A stretch of DNA of 64,000 nt. Origin: Alphaproteobacteria bacterium. Lineage in GTDB: Bacteria; Pseudomonadota; Alphaproteobacteria; Acetobacterales; Acetobacteraceae. How positions within the stretch are numbered: position 1 is the stretch's first letter; each line of letters begins with the position of its first letter. A program made the position numbers and the translations under genes. This document shows, piece by piece, positions 52,223 through 62,000 of this stretch. The DNA lies in assembly GCA_026400815.1 (NCBI GenBank), contig JAPLOI010000077.1, positions 1 through 64,000 on the forward strand, in the 5' to 3' direction. The notes beneath the pieces were generated by a model. The model worked only from the letters and a program-made list of their open reading frames with translations, did no database searches and was not told where the DNA came from.

Positions 52223-53184
52223 CGTGCAATCACCTGGCTGACCCGCTGCGGGCCGGTCAAAACAACGGGCGACGATCCGGAGGCCACCCGCACCCGGTCA
52301 GGCCCCACCACCTCCGCCTCCACCACGGCGCGCGAATTGGGGTTGAGCACCTGGATGCGCTCGCCCACCGTGCCCGCCTCCAACGCCTGGCCCTGCGCGG
52401 TGAGCGAAAGCCTGCCGGAGACCAGCTGCATCATCACGCGCGCACCCTTCTGCACCGCCAGCGGCCGCGACAGATCGGCCAATGTCAGCGCCTGGCCCGG
52501 CAGCATCACGCGGCGCACCGCCATGCCCACCGCCTGCTCCGGCATCCGCGCCACCTCGCCGCGCAGGGCCGCCACCCGCACCCGCTGGAACTGCAGGTCC
52601 GAAGGCAGCACCACCATCCCCGGTGTCAGCCGCCGCACCGGCACCGGCACCTCGGCCATCTCATGCAGCGTGCCAACCAGCCGCTGCCGCACCGTCAGCA
52701 TGCCCTCGCCGTTCACCGAGATGGTGGCGTTGAACCGGCCGGAGGCGCCGTCATATTCCATCTGCTCCACCTCGGCCCGCACCTGCGATTCCGCCGGCAC
52801 CAGCGGTGCGGCATAGCCCGGCAGATCCAGCTCGCCATCCGGCGGCGCACCCACGCCCGCCAGCGCCCCGCGCAGTGCGGCCAGCACGTCCTCGCGCGGC
52901 AGCAGCCGCCCGGGCCGCTCCAGCACCGAGCGCTCGCCACCATTCGGCCGCCACGAAACGCCAAACTGCCGCGCGATCGCCGCAAGCTGCGCGGACTCGA
53001 CGATGATGCGCCCGCCCGGCGCCGGGCCGGGCCCAAGCACCAGCTCGCCACCCGCGGGCAACCCGTCGAACAGATCCGCCAGCTTCACCACCGGCGCCGA
53101 CAGCGTCGTGATCGGCCGCACCGTGGCACCCCAGGCCGGGGTCGCCGTGATCATGGCCGCAAGAAAAGGGGTCAGGAGCTTCAT
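52219..53184 (-). CDS. flgA: Flagellar P-ring assembly chaperone FlgA
   Basis: This 321-residue periplasmic protein has a signal peptide (KLLTPFLAAMITATPAWGA) and a C-terminal SAF/FlgA domain with VPVRRLTPGMVVLPSDLQFQRV, RRVMLPGQALTLADLSRPLAV and GERIQVLNPNSRAVVEAEV. The length is above the E. coli form because of an extended N-domain, normal in alphaproteobacteria. It helps FlgI assemble into the P-ring. It lies 8 bases after flgG. Confidence 0.92.
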   Translation of the reverse strand: MKLLTPFLAAMITATPAWGATVRPITTLSAPVVKLADLFDGLPAGGELVLGPGPAPGGRIIVESAQLAAIARQFGVSWRPNGGERSVLERPGRLLPREDVLAALRGALAGVGAPPDGELDLPGYAAPLVPAESQVRAEVEQMEYDGASGRFNATISVNGEGMLTVRQRLVGTLHEMAEVPVPVRRLTPGMVVLPSDLQFQRVRVAALRGEVARMPEQAVGMAVRRVMLPGQALTLADLSRPLAVQKGARVMMQLVSGRLSLTAQGQALEAGTVGERIQVLNPNSRAVVEAEVVGPDRVRVASGSSPVVLTGPQRVSQVIAR

Positions 53185-53192
53185 GGCAAGCC

Positions 53193-53978
53193 TCAGCGCA
53201 GGTTGGTCAGCGTGGAAAGCATCTGGTCGGAGGTGGTGATCACCTTGCTGTTCATCTCGTACGCCCGCTGGGCGGTGATGAGGTTGGTGATCTCGCTCAC
53301 GACATTCACGTTGGAGGTCTCGACGAACCCCTGCAGCACGGAACCGAACCCCGGCGAGGCCGGCGTGCCCGTCACCGCCGCGCCGCTCGCGGTGGTGGCC
53401 AGGAACAGGTTGTCGCCCTGGGCATCCAGGCCGCCGGCGTTCGGGAACACGGCCAGCTGGATCTGCCCCACCAGCGCCGGCGCCTGCTGCCCATCCAGCG
53501 TCACCTGCACCTGGCCGGAGGCGTTGATCGTCACGTTGGTGGCATGCGCCGGCACCGTCACGCCCGGCTGCACCACGTAGCCATCCGCCGTCACGATCTG
53601 CCCCTCGGCCGACAGCGCGAAGGTGCCGTCGCGGGTATAGGCCGTCTCGCCGGAGGGCAGGGTGACCTGGAAGAACCCGTTGCCGCGGATCGCCATGTCG
53701 AACGCGTTGGAGGTCTGCTGCAGGTTGCCCTGCTCGTTGATGCGGTAGATCGCTGCCGTCTTCACGCCCAGGCCCACCTGCGCACCGGCCGGCACCACCG
53801 ATCCGGAGTCGGAGCTGTTGGAGCCCACGCGCCGCAGGTTCTGGTAGATCAGGTCCTGGAACTCGGCCCGCCGGCGCTTGAAGCCGGTGGTGGTCATGTT
53901 GGCGATGTTGTTGGAGATCACTTCAACATTCGTCGCCTGCGCCTGCATGCCGGTGCCGGCGATATCAAGGGACCGCAT
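53193..53978 (-). CDS. flgG: Flagellar distal rod protein FlgG
   Basis: This 261-residue rod protein has the N-terminal rod motif (IAGTGMQAQATNVEVISNNIANMTTTGFKRRRAEF). FlgG-specific QNLRRVGSNSSDSG and GNGFFQVTLPSGETAYTRDG segments and the C-terminal VSEITNLITAQRAYEMNSKVI coiled end follow. It is exported by the flagellar type III system. It is the second gene of the operon, 4 bases after flgF. Confidence 0.96.
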   Translation of the reverse strand: MRSLDIAGTGMQAQATNVEVISNNIANMTTTGFKRRRAEFQDLIYQNLRRVGSNSSDSGSVVPAGAQVGLGVKTAAIYRINEQGNLQQTSNAFDMAIRGNGFFQVTLPSGETAYTRDGTFALSAEGQIVTADGYVVQPGVTVPAHATNVTINASGQVQVTLDGQQAPALVGQIQLAVFPNAGGLDAQGDNLFLATTASGAAVTGTPASPGFGSVLQGFVETSNVNVVSEITNLITAQRAYEMNSKVITTSDQMLSTLTNLR

Positions 53979-53982
53979 GGGT

Positions 53983-54723
53983 TCAGCTCCGCTTCTGGGT
54001 CAGCTTGTCGATGGCGGTCTGCTGCCGTTCGCCTTCGGCCTGCACCAACTTGCTGGTGAATTCGAACTCGCGGAGTTCGCGCATCATGCGCGTCAGCTCC
54101 ACCACGGGGGCAACATTGCTCTGCTCGATGGCGCCCTGGATCATCTTGGGCTTCTCCACCGGCGTGGTCTGGCCCTCGGCAGCGAACAGCCGCCCGCCTT
54201 CCGGCTTCATGCGGAAGGGATCGGCGGGCTTCACCACGCCGATCCGCCCGATGCGCCCGTTCTCGCTGCTGATCGCGCCGTCGCTGCTGATGGTGATGTG
54301 CGTGTCGGTGGTGGAGAGCTGCAGCTTCTGCCCGTTGGAATCCAACAGCGCATGGCCGTCGCTGTTCACCACGTTGCCGGTGGCTGAAAGCTCGAAATGC
54401 CCCGCCCGCGTCAGCCGCGGGCCGCGCGGCGTTTCCACCTGGAAGTAGCCGTCGCCCACCAGCGCGATGTCGAAGGCGTTCGAGGTATGGGTGATCGGCC
54501 CGGTTTGCTGGTCGCGCCAGCTGGCACGGTCCTGGGTGAAGGTGATCGTCTCCGCGCCCGACGGCACATCGCGGCCCCGATTCTTCACCAGGAAGTCGCT
54601 GAACACCAGCCGCTCGGCGCGGTAGCCCATGGTGTTGGCGTTGGCGATGTTGGCGGCGGTCACGTCCAGTGCTCGCTGCTGGGCGGTCAGGCGCGACAAT
54701 GCCACGGAGGTGGTGTTCTGCAT
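53983..54723 (-). CDS. flgF: Flagellar proximal rod protein FlgF
   Basis: This 246-residue protein has the rod-protein N-terminus (LDVTAANIANANTMGYRAERLVF), the central VGDGYFQVETPRGPRLTRAGHF and a C-terminus with NVAPVVELTRMMRELREFEFTSKLVQ. Shorter and more divergent than FlgG, as expected for FlgF. The start at 54723 lies 40 bases after a perfect sigma-54 promoter. It heads the flgF-G-A-H operon. Confidence 0.93.
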   Translation of the reverse strand: MQNTTSVALSRLTAQQRALDVTAANIANANTMGYRAERLVFSDFLVKNRGRDVPSGAETITFTQDRASWRDQQTGPITHTSNAFDIALVGDGYFQVETPRGPRLTRAGHFELSATGNVVNSDGHALLDSNGQKLQLSTTDTHITISSDGAISSENGRIGRIGVVKPADPFRMKPEGGRLFAAEGQTTPVEKPKMIQGAIEQSNVAPVVELTRMMRELREFEFTSKLVQAEGERQQTAIDKLTQKRS

Positions 54724-54762
54724 CGGGATCCTCGGCAGGGCGAATAAGTTGGGATGCCCTAC

Positions 54763-54777
54763 GCAACCGCCGTGCCA
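54763..54777 (-). promoter_or_regulatory. Sigma-54 (RpoN) promoter of flgF-flgG-flgA-flgH
   Basis: The minus strand reads TGGCAC-GGCGG-TTGC, matching the -24/-12 consensus perfectly. The start site would fall near 54752, leaving a leader of about 28 bases. On the other strand of this 255-base divergent region no sigma-54 site was found for fliL. Confidence 0.85.
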
Positions 54778-54978
54778 GACCCGCCGGGCCCCAAAACCCG
54801 AGTCGCAGCCCCTTTTCGGCCCCTGGACCGGCAGGACCTGCCCGGGCGAACCCGGCACCCGGCAGTTTCCGCCGGGCACGATCGGCCAGAGGAAAAGGCT
54901 TCGTTAACCGTCCCTCGCCAATGTGCCGCTGCGGCCAATGTGGCTGCATACGCGGCATCAATCGCACGCGAGGGAATC

Positions 54979-55554
54979 ATGGCGGCAGCGGCAGAAGCGG
55001 CGGCCGGCGACGACGCCGAGTCCCAGCCCGCCAAGAAGGGCGGAAAGAAGAAGCTGATCGTGCTGGTGGCGCTTGTGCTGCTGCTGGCCGGCGCAGGTGC
55101 GGGCCTGTGGTTCGGCGGCATCCTGCCGCCGCTGCTCGGCATGGGCAAGAAAGCAGACCCGCACGCCGCGGAGGATGCCGGGCACGGCGATGGCAAGGGC
55201 GATGCGAAGGCCGACGGCAAGGCCGTTCCCAAGCCGGACGCCAAGCCGGCGCCGGTGTTCATGGACCTGCCGGAGATCATCGCCAACCTCAACGCCGGCC
55301 CGCGCCGCAACAGCTTCATCAAGCTGCGCCCCAAGCTGGAACTGGCCAAGGCGGAGGACGAAGCCGCGATCAAGGCGGCGATGCCGCGCCTGATGGACCT
55401 GTTCCAGACCTATCTGCGCGAGATGCGCCCGGAGGAGCTGCGCGGCAGCGCCGGCACCTATCGCCTGCGGGAGGAGCTGCTGGCCCGCGCCAACATCGCC
55501 GTGGCACCCGCCCGCATCGTGGACGTGCTGTTCCCGGAGATCATCGTGCAATGA
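54979..55554 (+). CDS. fliL: Flagellar basal-body-associated protein FliL
   Basis: This 191-residue protein has a cytoplasmic Lys-rich start, one membrane helix (about 26-46, LIVLVALVLLLAGAGAGLWF), an Asp/Lys/Gly linker and the FliL periplasmic domain (FMDLPEIIANLNAGPRRNSFIKLRPKLEL; DLFQTYLREMRPEELRGSAG). It rings the stator units and modulates torque. Its stop overlaps the fliM start as ATGA. Confidence 0.93.
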   Translation: MAAAAEAAAGDDAESQPAKKGGKKKLIVLVALVLLLAGAGAGLWFGGILPPLLGMGKKADPHAAEDAGHGDGKGDAKADGKAVPKPDAKPAPVFMDLPEIIANLNAGPRRNSFIKLRPKLELAKAEDEAAIKAAMPRLMDLFQTYLREMRPEELRGSAGTYRLREELLARANIAVAPARIVDVLFPEIIVQ

Positions 55555-56633
55555 GCGGCACCCAGTCCGAGGAGGAACTCGCCGCCGCCTGGGGGGCGGA
55601 GCTGGAGGACGAGAGCCCGCCCGCCGGTGGCGACGCGGGGGGCGATGCCCCGTCGGCGCCGCCGCAGCGGGTGCTGAACCAGGCCGAGATCGACAGCCTG
55701 CTGGGCTTCGATGCCGGCCCGTCGGATGGCGAAAACCGCACCGGCATGCAGCGGATCATCAGCTCCGGCCTCGTCTCGTACGAGCGCCTGCCGATGCTGG
55801 AGATCGTGTTCGATCGCCTGGTGCGCATCATGTCCACGTCCTTGCGCAACTTCACCAGCGACAACGTGGAAGTCGGCATCGACAACATCCTGTCGCTGCG
55901 CTTTGGCGACTACCTGAACTCCATCCCGCTGCCGGCCATGCTCGCCGTGTTCAAGGCGGAGGAATGGGACAATTACGGCCTGATGGTAGTCGACAGCGCC
56001 ATGATCTACTCGATCGTGGACGTGCTGCTGGGCGGCCGCCGCGGCACGGCGGCGATGCGCATCGAGGGCCGGCCCTACACCACCATCGAACGCACCCTGG
56101 TGGAACGGCTGATCCAGGTGGTGCTGGCCGACCTGTCGCAAAGCTTCGATCCGCTCTGCCCCGTGACGTTCCGGTTCGAGCGGCTGGAGGTGAACCCGCG
56201 CTTCGCCACCATCTCCCGCCTGTCCAACGCCGCCGTGCTCGCCCGCCTGCGGGTGGACATGGAGGATCGCGGCGGGCGGGTGGAGCTGCTGCTGCCCTAC
56301 GCCACGCTGGAGCCGGTGCGCGAGCTGCTGCTGCAGCAGTTCATGGGCGAGAAGTTCGGCCGCGATTCCATCTGGGAGACGCACTTGGCCGAAGAGCTGT
56401 GGAGCACCGACATCGACCTGGAAGTGGTGCTGGACGAGCAGGTGATGCGCCTGTCGGACGTGATGGACCTCAAGCCCGGCAGCCGCATCGTGCTGAACAC
56501 CTCCCCCGGCGGGACCGTGCAGCTGCGCTGCGGCACGGTCACGTTGTTTGAGGGCCAGGTGGGCCGGCGCAAGAGCAAGTTGGCGGTGCGTATCGAGCGC
56601 GAGGTGCCGCGTACACCTCTGGCCGAACGATGA
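55551..56633 (+). CDS. fliM: Flagellar motor switch protein FliM
   Basis: This 360-residue C-ring protein carries near residue 43 the LNQAEIDSLLGFD motif that binds phosphorylated CheY, here after a 40-residue acidic extension. Then come the CheC-like middle domain (SYERLPMLEIVFDRLVRIMSTSLRNFTS) and the C-terminal SpoA domain (LKPGSRIVLNTSPGGTVQLRCG). It sets rotation direction. cheY and cheZ follow in the same run of genes. Confidence 0.95.
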   Translation: MSGTQSEEELAAAWGAELEDESPPAGGDAGGDAPSAPPQRVLNQAEIDSLLGFDAGPSDGENRTGMQRIISSGLVSYERLPMLEIVFDRLVRIMSTSLRNFTSDNVEVGIDNILSLRFGDYLNSIPLPAMLAVFKAEEWDNYGLMVVDSAMIYSIVDVLLGGRRGTAAMRIEGRPYTTIERTLVERLIQVVLADLSQSFDPLCPVTFRFERLEVNPRFATISRLSNAAVLARLRVDMEDRGGRVELLLPYATLEPVRELLLQQFMGEKFGRDSIWETHLAEELWSTDIDLEVVLDEQVMRLSDVMDLKPGSRIVLNTSPGGTVQLRCGTVTLFEGQVGRRKSKLAVRIEREVPRTPLAER

Positions 56634-56693
56634 GTGCGGCGCGGTGCCGTCTCAAGGAATCCTTCACCCAATCGCGCCCAAAATGTGGACGGG

Positions 56694-57206
56694 ATGGCAG
56701 GCATGGAATGGCTTCTCGAAATCGCCCTGATCGGCCTGCTGCTGGCCACGATGTTCCACGCAGTGCGCCTCGAACGCGCACTCGGCGTGCTGAAGCGCGA
56801 CCGCGCGGCGCTGGAGGAGCTGGTGGCCGGCTTCAACGATTCCACCCGTGCCGCGGAGCAAGGCATCGAGCGGCTGAAGCAGGCGGCGGATGGTGCCGGG
56901 CGGCAGATTGCCCGGCAGGTGGAGGCGGCGAACCGGTTGAAGGACGATCTGGTGTTCCTGAACGAGCGCGGCACGACGGTGGCAGACCGGCTGGATCATC
57001 TGGTCCGCGCCGGGCGCAGCCTGGACCTCGCCACCGGGCGTCCGGCCACGCCCTCTGCACCCGCACCCATGTCGGAACCTGCGCCCGAGCCGGCGCCGCA
57101 CGAGATGCCGCTGCCGGAAGTGCCGCCGCTCGATCCCACCGGCACTCCGCGGCTGCGCAGCCAGGCGGAGCGCGACCTGATGCGCGCGCTGCGCATCGCG
57201 CGATAG
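56694..57206 (+). CDS. DUF6468-like flagellar-locus membrane protein
   Basis: This 170-residue protein has an N-terminal membrane helix (EWLLEIALIGLLLATMFHAVRL), a predicted coiled coil (RALGVLKRDRAALEELVAGF onward to about 85) and a Pro-rich tail. It resembles the DUF6468 proteins that sit between fliM and motE-like genes in alphaproteobacteria; function is unknown. A second ATG at 56703 (before EWLLE) may be the true start. Confidence 0.7.
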   Translation: MAGMEWLLEIALIGLLLATMFHAVRLERALGVLKRDRAALEELVAGFNDSTRAAEQGIERLKQAADGAGRQIARQVEAANRLKDDLVFLNERGTTVADRLDHLVRAGRSLDLATGRPATPSAPAPMSEPAPEPAPHEMPLPEVPPLDPTGTPRLRSQAERDLMRALRIAR

Positions 57207-57216
57207 GACATACGTA

Positions 57217-57924
57217 GTGCGCCGGCTTCCCTTCGTGCCGCGGCTGCTGCCCGTGGTGATCGTGGCCCTGGTGGCGCTGGCCGGCGTGAAGTCGGCCGGG
57301 CTGGTGCGCCAGGCGATAGCCGGCTCCACCCCTCCGGCGGCCACCACGCCCGCCGCCAAGCCCCCTTCGCCGCGCCCGCCGCCCGGGGCTGCCACCGCGC
57401 CCGCGCCCGTGCCGACGAACGAGCCGCCGCCCGAGGTGATCGCGCCCCCCACGCCCGCCGTTCCCGGTGAGCCGCCGGTGAGTGCCGCCGAGCGCGCCCT
57501 GCTGCTGGACCTGCGCAAGCGCCGCACCGAACTCGAGTCGCGCGAGGCTGCCCTCACCTCCCGCGAGGGGATCCTGGCCGCCGCGGAAAAGCGCCTGACC
57601 GACCGCGCCGGCGAGCTTTCAGACCTGCAGAAGCGCCTGGAAGCGCTGGAAACCGCACGGCGTGAGCGCGACGAGGAGAATTGGAAAGGTCTCGTAAAGC
57701 TCTACGAGACCATGAAGCCTCGCGATGCCGCCGCCATCTTCAACGACCTCGACCGGCCGGTGCTGCTTGCGGTGCTGGACCGCATGAAGGAAGCCAAGGC
57801 CGCCCCCGTGCTGGCGGCGATGCAGCCGGAGCGGGCGCGGCAGATCACCGCCGACCTGGCCCAGCGCCGGACCCAGTCCAACCGCCCCGCCGATCCCGCC
57901 CCGCCGCGCGCACCGGGCGGGTGA
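57217..57924 (+). CDS. MotE-like periplasmic motor chaperone protein
   Basis: This 235-residue protein has a signal anchor (LLPVVIVALVALAGVKSAGLV), a Pro/Ala linker (40-95), a long coiled coil (LLDLRKRRTELESREAALTS and on) and a C-terminal MgtE-N-like domain (YETMKPRDAAAIFNDLDRPVLLAVLDRMKEAKAAPVLAAM). This is the MotE pattern known from rhizobia, where MotE chaperones MotC and supports stator function. The start is GTG at 57217, 10 bases after the previous stop. Confidence 0.82.
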   Translation: MRRLPFVPRLLPVVIVALVALAGVKSAGLVRQAIAGSTPPAATTPAAKPPSPRPPPGAATAPAPVPTNEPPPEVIAPPTPAVPGEPPVSAAERALLLDLRKRRTELESREAALTSREGILAAAEKRLTDRAGELSDLQKRLEALETARRERDEENWKGLVKLYETMKPRDAAAIFNDLDRPVLLAVLDRMKEAKAAPVLAAMQPERARQITADLAQRRTQSNRPADPAPPRAPGG

Positions 57925-57988
57925 GGCACCCGATCTTCCCATCCGCACGGCCTATTCCGGCCGCCGCGTTCGCCACCAGGAGCCAGAT

Positions 57989-58375
57989 ATGTCGATCGAC
58001 AAGTCGATGAAGGTGCTGATCGTCGATGACTATAAGACGATGCTGAGGATCATCCGCAACCTTCTGAAGCAGATCGATTTCAACAACGTCGACGAAGCCA
58101 CCGACGGTGCCGAGGCGCTCTCCAAGATGCGTGCCGGCAACTATGGCCTGGTGATCAGCGACTGGAACATGCAGCCGATGACGGGCCTGCAGCTGTTGCA
58201 GGAAGTGCGCGCGGATGCACGGCTGAAGACCACGCCGTTCATCATGATCACCGCCGAGAGCAAGGTGGAGAACGTGGTGGCCGCCAAGGCGGCTGGCGTT
58301 TCCAACTACATCGTGAAGCCGTTCAACGCCGAGACGCTGCGCGAGAAGATCGAAAAAGTGCTGGGACATGCCTGA
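57989..58375 (+). CDS. cheY: Chemotaxis response regulator CheY
   Basis: This 128-residue single receiver domain has Asp13-Asp14 for Mg, Asp58 as phosphorylation site (ISDWNM), Thr88 and Lys110 (IVKPFN). The WNMQPMTGL stretch is the typical CheY form. Phospho-CheY binds FliM encoded 2 kb upstream. AGGAG lies 12 bases before the ATG. Overlaps cheZ by 8 bases. Confidence 0.94.
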   Translation: MSIDKSMKVLIVDDYKTMLRIIRNLLKQIDFNNVDEATDGAEALSKMRAGNYGLVISDWNMQPMTGLQLLQEVRADARLKTTPFIMITAESKVENVVAAKAAGVSNYIVKPFNAETLREKIEKVLGHA

Positions 58376-59018
58376 CGCCCCGACCCGCCTGGCGGACGGA
58401 TCCTCCGCCAAAGCGCTATCCGCGGACCTCGCGCGCATCTCCTCGCGCTGGCCGGCCTGCGACCCGGAGATGGTGGCCGAGGTGGTGCAGTCTGTGCTGG
58501 CCAGCATGCGCGGCGACCTCACCCGCGTGGAATCCTTGCTGCTGAACGAGGTGGCTGAGCTGGGCCGCACCATCGCCAGTGCGCGCGCGGAAATCGCGGC
58601 GCTGCAGGTGGACGACATCACCGCCAGCCACATCCCGTCGGCGACCGACGAGCTGGATGCGATCGTGAGCCACACCGCGGCGGCGACCGATTCGATCCTG
58701 GAAGTGTGCGAGACGCTGGATGGCGTGGCCGGCACGCTGGACACCGATGCGGCGGCGGTGCTGCAGGATGCGACGACGCGCATCTATGAGGCGTGCAGCT
58801 TCCAGGACATCACCGGCCAGCGCATCACCAAGGTGGTGGCCACGCTGAAGGCGATCGACAGCAAGGTGGGCCACATCATCGCCACCTTCGACAATCGCGA
58901 GGGCCGCCCGACGCCGAAGCCGCTGCCGGCGGAGGAATCGCTGCTGAACGGGCCGCAGCTGCCCGCCAGCGCGATGGACCAGAGCGACATCGACAAGCTG
59001 CTCGCCAGCTTCGACTGA
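58368..59018 (+). CDS. cheZ: CheY-P phosphatase CheZ
   Basis: This 216-residue protein is a long helical hairpin with the catalytic motif FQDITGQR (Asp147 and Gln151, equivalent to E. coli Asp143/Gln147). A flexible linker and C-terminal DQSDIDKLLASFD, the CheY-docking helix, follow. Overlap with cheY makes a coupled signal-on/off pair. CheZ is unevenly distributed among alphaproteobacteria; here it looks complete. Confidence 0.92.
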   Translation: MPDAPTRLADGSSAKALSADLARISSRWPACDPEMVAEVVQSVLASMRGDLTRVESLLLNEVAELGRTIASARAEIAALQVDDITASHIPSATDELDAIVSHTAAATDSILEVCETLDGVAGTLDTDAAAVLQDATTRIYEACSFQDITGQRITKVVATLKAIDSKVGHIIATFDNREGRPTPKPLPAEESLLNGPQLPASAMDQSDIDKLLASFD

Positions 59019-59071
59019 CCCACGGCGCACCGACAATCGGAACGCTGCCAACACGGATGGGGAGGCACAGA

Positions 59072-62000
59072 ATGCGCCGCACCACGCCATGGCTGATCGC
59101 CGCCTTGATGGCGCAGCCTTTGCCTGCCTGGGCCCAGGCGCCCGGGTCGGCAGCTGCGCCGACCGTTGCGGTGCGCACAGGCGACCATGCCGGCTTCGGC
59201 CGCGTGGTGCTGGATCTCGTGCCCGGCGTGCGCCAGAGCGTGGCGACCGATGGGCGCACGCTGACGGTGAAGCTGGAAGCCAATGCCGGCCCGGTCGGCC
59301 TCGCCGGCCCTGGGCGCATGCCGCGCAACGTGGTCGGGATCGTGGCTCGCGACGGCACGGTGGAACTCACGCTCGCCCCCGGCGCGCGCCCGCGCAGCTA
59401 TCGCATGGGCGAGCGGCTGGTAGTGGACGTGGCAGACCCGGTGGCCGGCGAGCAGGCCGCATCGCCGCCCGCGGCCGCACCGGCGCCAGCACGTGCGGCG
59501 CCCGTTTCCCCGCCCGCTTCCCCGCCCGTTTCCCCACCCGCGGCTTCCGCCCCGGCGGCTGCCCCCACGCCCGCCCCGGCCCAGGCAGCAGCGCGCGCCG
59601 CTGCCCCACCTGCCGCGCCCGCAGCGACCGCGCCTGTTGCCACCGCACCGGCCGTGGCCGAGGCGCCGCGGGTGGAACTCGCGCGCGGCCAGTCCCCGGA
59701 TGCGCGTTATCGTGCGCGCGAGGACGTGCCCGCGCCGCCCCTTGCCGAAGCGCCGATCGAGACGGTGCGCGCCGCGCCGCTGGGCTTGGCGGCCACGCTC
59801 TCCCCGGGGGAGGCGGCTGGTCCGCATGGCGCCGTGGATGCCGCGTTGCCGGCCGTGACCCTGCCGTTCTCCAGCAGCACCGGCGCCGCGGCGCTGCGCC
59901 GGGGCGATGCCGCGCTGGTGGTGTTCGATGAGCGCCGGCCGGTGGATCTCTCCCCGCTGCGCGGCGACCCGGTGTTCGGGGGCGCGACCGTGAGCCTGCT
60001 GCCCGGCGCCACCGTGCTGCGCGTGCCGCTGCCGGATGGGCACGCACTGCGCCTGACCAAGGCCGATGCCGGCTGGACCGTGACCGCCGTGCCCAGCCAT
60101 TCCGGTGGCCGGCCGATCCGTGCCGAAACCGTGGAGGGCCGTCTGCGCCTGCCGGCCGATGCGCCGGGCCAGGTGGTGGCGGTGCCCGATCCGCTGACCG
60201 GAGGCACCATGCTGGTCGGCACGCAGCGCAGCGCCGGGCAATGGGTGCCGGTGGACCGGCGCACCCCGGAATTCGCGCTGCTCTCCACCTGGCAGGGCGT
60301 GGCCGTTCTGCCGCTGACCGATGCGCTGGCCCTGCGTCCGCATCCCGAAGGCTTCCGCCTTGCCGCCGCGGCGGATGGCGCGCTGACCCTTTCGGCCGCC
60401 GAAAGCCAGACCCAGGCGATGACCGAGGCCGCCAGCGCCAGCCGGCGCTACGACCTGCCGGCTCAGCCGCTGGAGGCACTGCACCGCCGCCTGCAATCCG
60501 CCCGCCTCTCCTCCGCCGCCGCCCAGCCGCAGGCCCGTGCCGCGCGGCGCCGCGACGTGGCCGAGGCGATGCTGGCGCTGGGCATGGGCCCCGAGATGCA
60601 GGCCGTGCTCGCCGCCACGGTGGCCGAGGATGCCCGCGCCGCCGAAGACCCCGACCTCGCTGGCCTCTCGGCGATCGCCGCGCTGCTGTCCGGCCGCACC
60701 GACCAGGCCGCGGCAATCGACGACGAGCGGCTGACCGGCACCGACGAGATTGCCGTGTGGCGCGCCGTGCGGCTGGCGCAACAGGACCCGAACTCGGCGC
60801 GGGCGGCGGCGATCTTCGCGTCTGGCGTGCCGCTGCTGCTGTCTTATCCCGCGCCGCTGCGCGAACGGCTGCTGCCGATGGCGCTTGAGACGATGGCCCG
60901 CGGTGGCGAGGCGGGGGCGGCACGCACCGTGCTGGAACGGCTGCCGGGAATGGGCGCGCTCGATCTCGCCCGCGGGCTGGTGGCACAGCGCGCAGGCGAT
61001 ACGGCGGGTGCCCTGGCGCATTTCGACCGCGTCGCCTCCGGCACCGATCGCCGTGCCCGGGCCGTGGCGGCGCGTGAGGCGGTGGAGCTGCGCCTCGCCT
61101 CCGGCGCCATCACGGCCGCGAAGGCGGCGGATGCGTTGGAGAAGCTGGTGTTTGCCTGGCGTGGTGACCAGACGGAAATTGCCACCCGCCTGCGCGTGGC
61201 GGAACTGCGCGCCCAGTCTGGCGCGTGGCGCACCGCGCTGGCGCTGCTGCGCGAACTGCGCCAGCTCTTCCCCGAACAGGGCGAAGCGGCCGGCCGCGCG
61301 CTGGCCGATGTGCTCGCCCGCAGCCTCGCCCCGGGCGCGCAGGACGGTATCGCGCCGCTGGACCTGGTGGCGCTGGCCGAGGAGAACGCCGACCTGCTGC
61401 CCGCCGGCCCGGCCGGCCACGCGCTGGCGACTCGGCTGGCGGAGAAGCTGTTGGCGCTCGATTTGCCGGAGCGCGCGCGCCCGGTGCTGGAAAAGCTGGT
61501 GGACCAGGCGCCCCCGGGCGTGGCGCGTGCCACGCTGGGCGGCACGCTGGCGGCGCTGCGCCTCGAATCCGGTGCCCCGGAGCAGGCGCTGGCCGCGTTG
61601 CAGGACAGTGTCGCCGAAGGCCCGTTGCCGCCCGAGGTGCTGGAGCGCCGCACCCTGACGTTCGGGCGCGCCGCCGCCGCCACCGGGGATCTGCGCACCG
61701 GCGTGGCCGCGCTGTCGGAACTCGGCACGCCGCCGGCGCTGCGCCTGCGTGCGCGTCTTCTCGAGGAGGCGAAGGACTGGTCGGCCGCGAGTGCCGCGCT
61801 GTCCGCCCTCGCGCGCACCGAATTGCCGGCCACGGGCCCGCTGGATGCGGACCAGTCGCGCCTGGTGTTGCGCATCGCGGCCGCGGCGGGGCAGGCGGGG
61901 GATGAGCGCACGCTCTCCTGGCTGCGTAGCACGCTGGCGCCGCGCCTGGCGCAGGAGCAGCTGCGCGACCTCGCCACCCTGCTGGCCTCCGCCCCGGTGC

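Noticed and set aside
57925-57945. Sigma-54-like AGGCACC...CTTCC before cheY
   Set aside because: The -12 GC is absent and the gene is likely co-transcribed from fliL.
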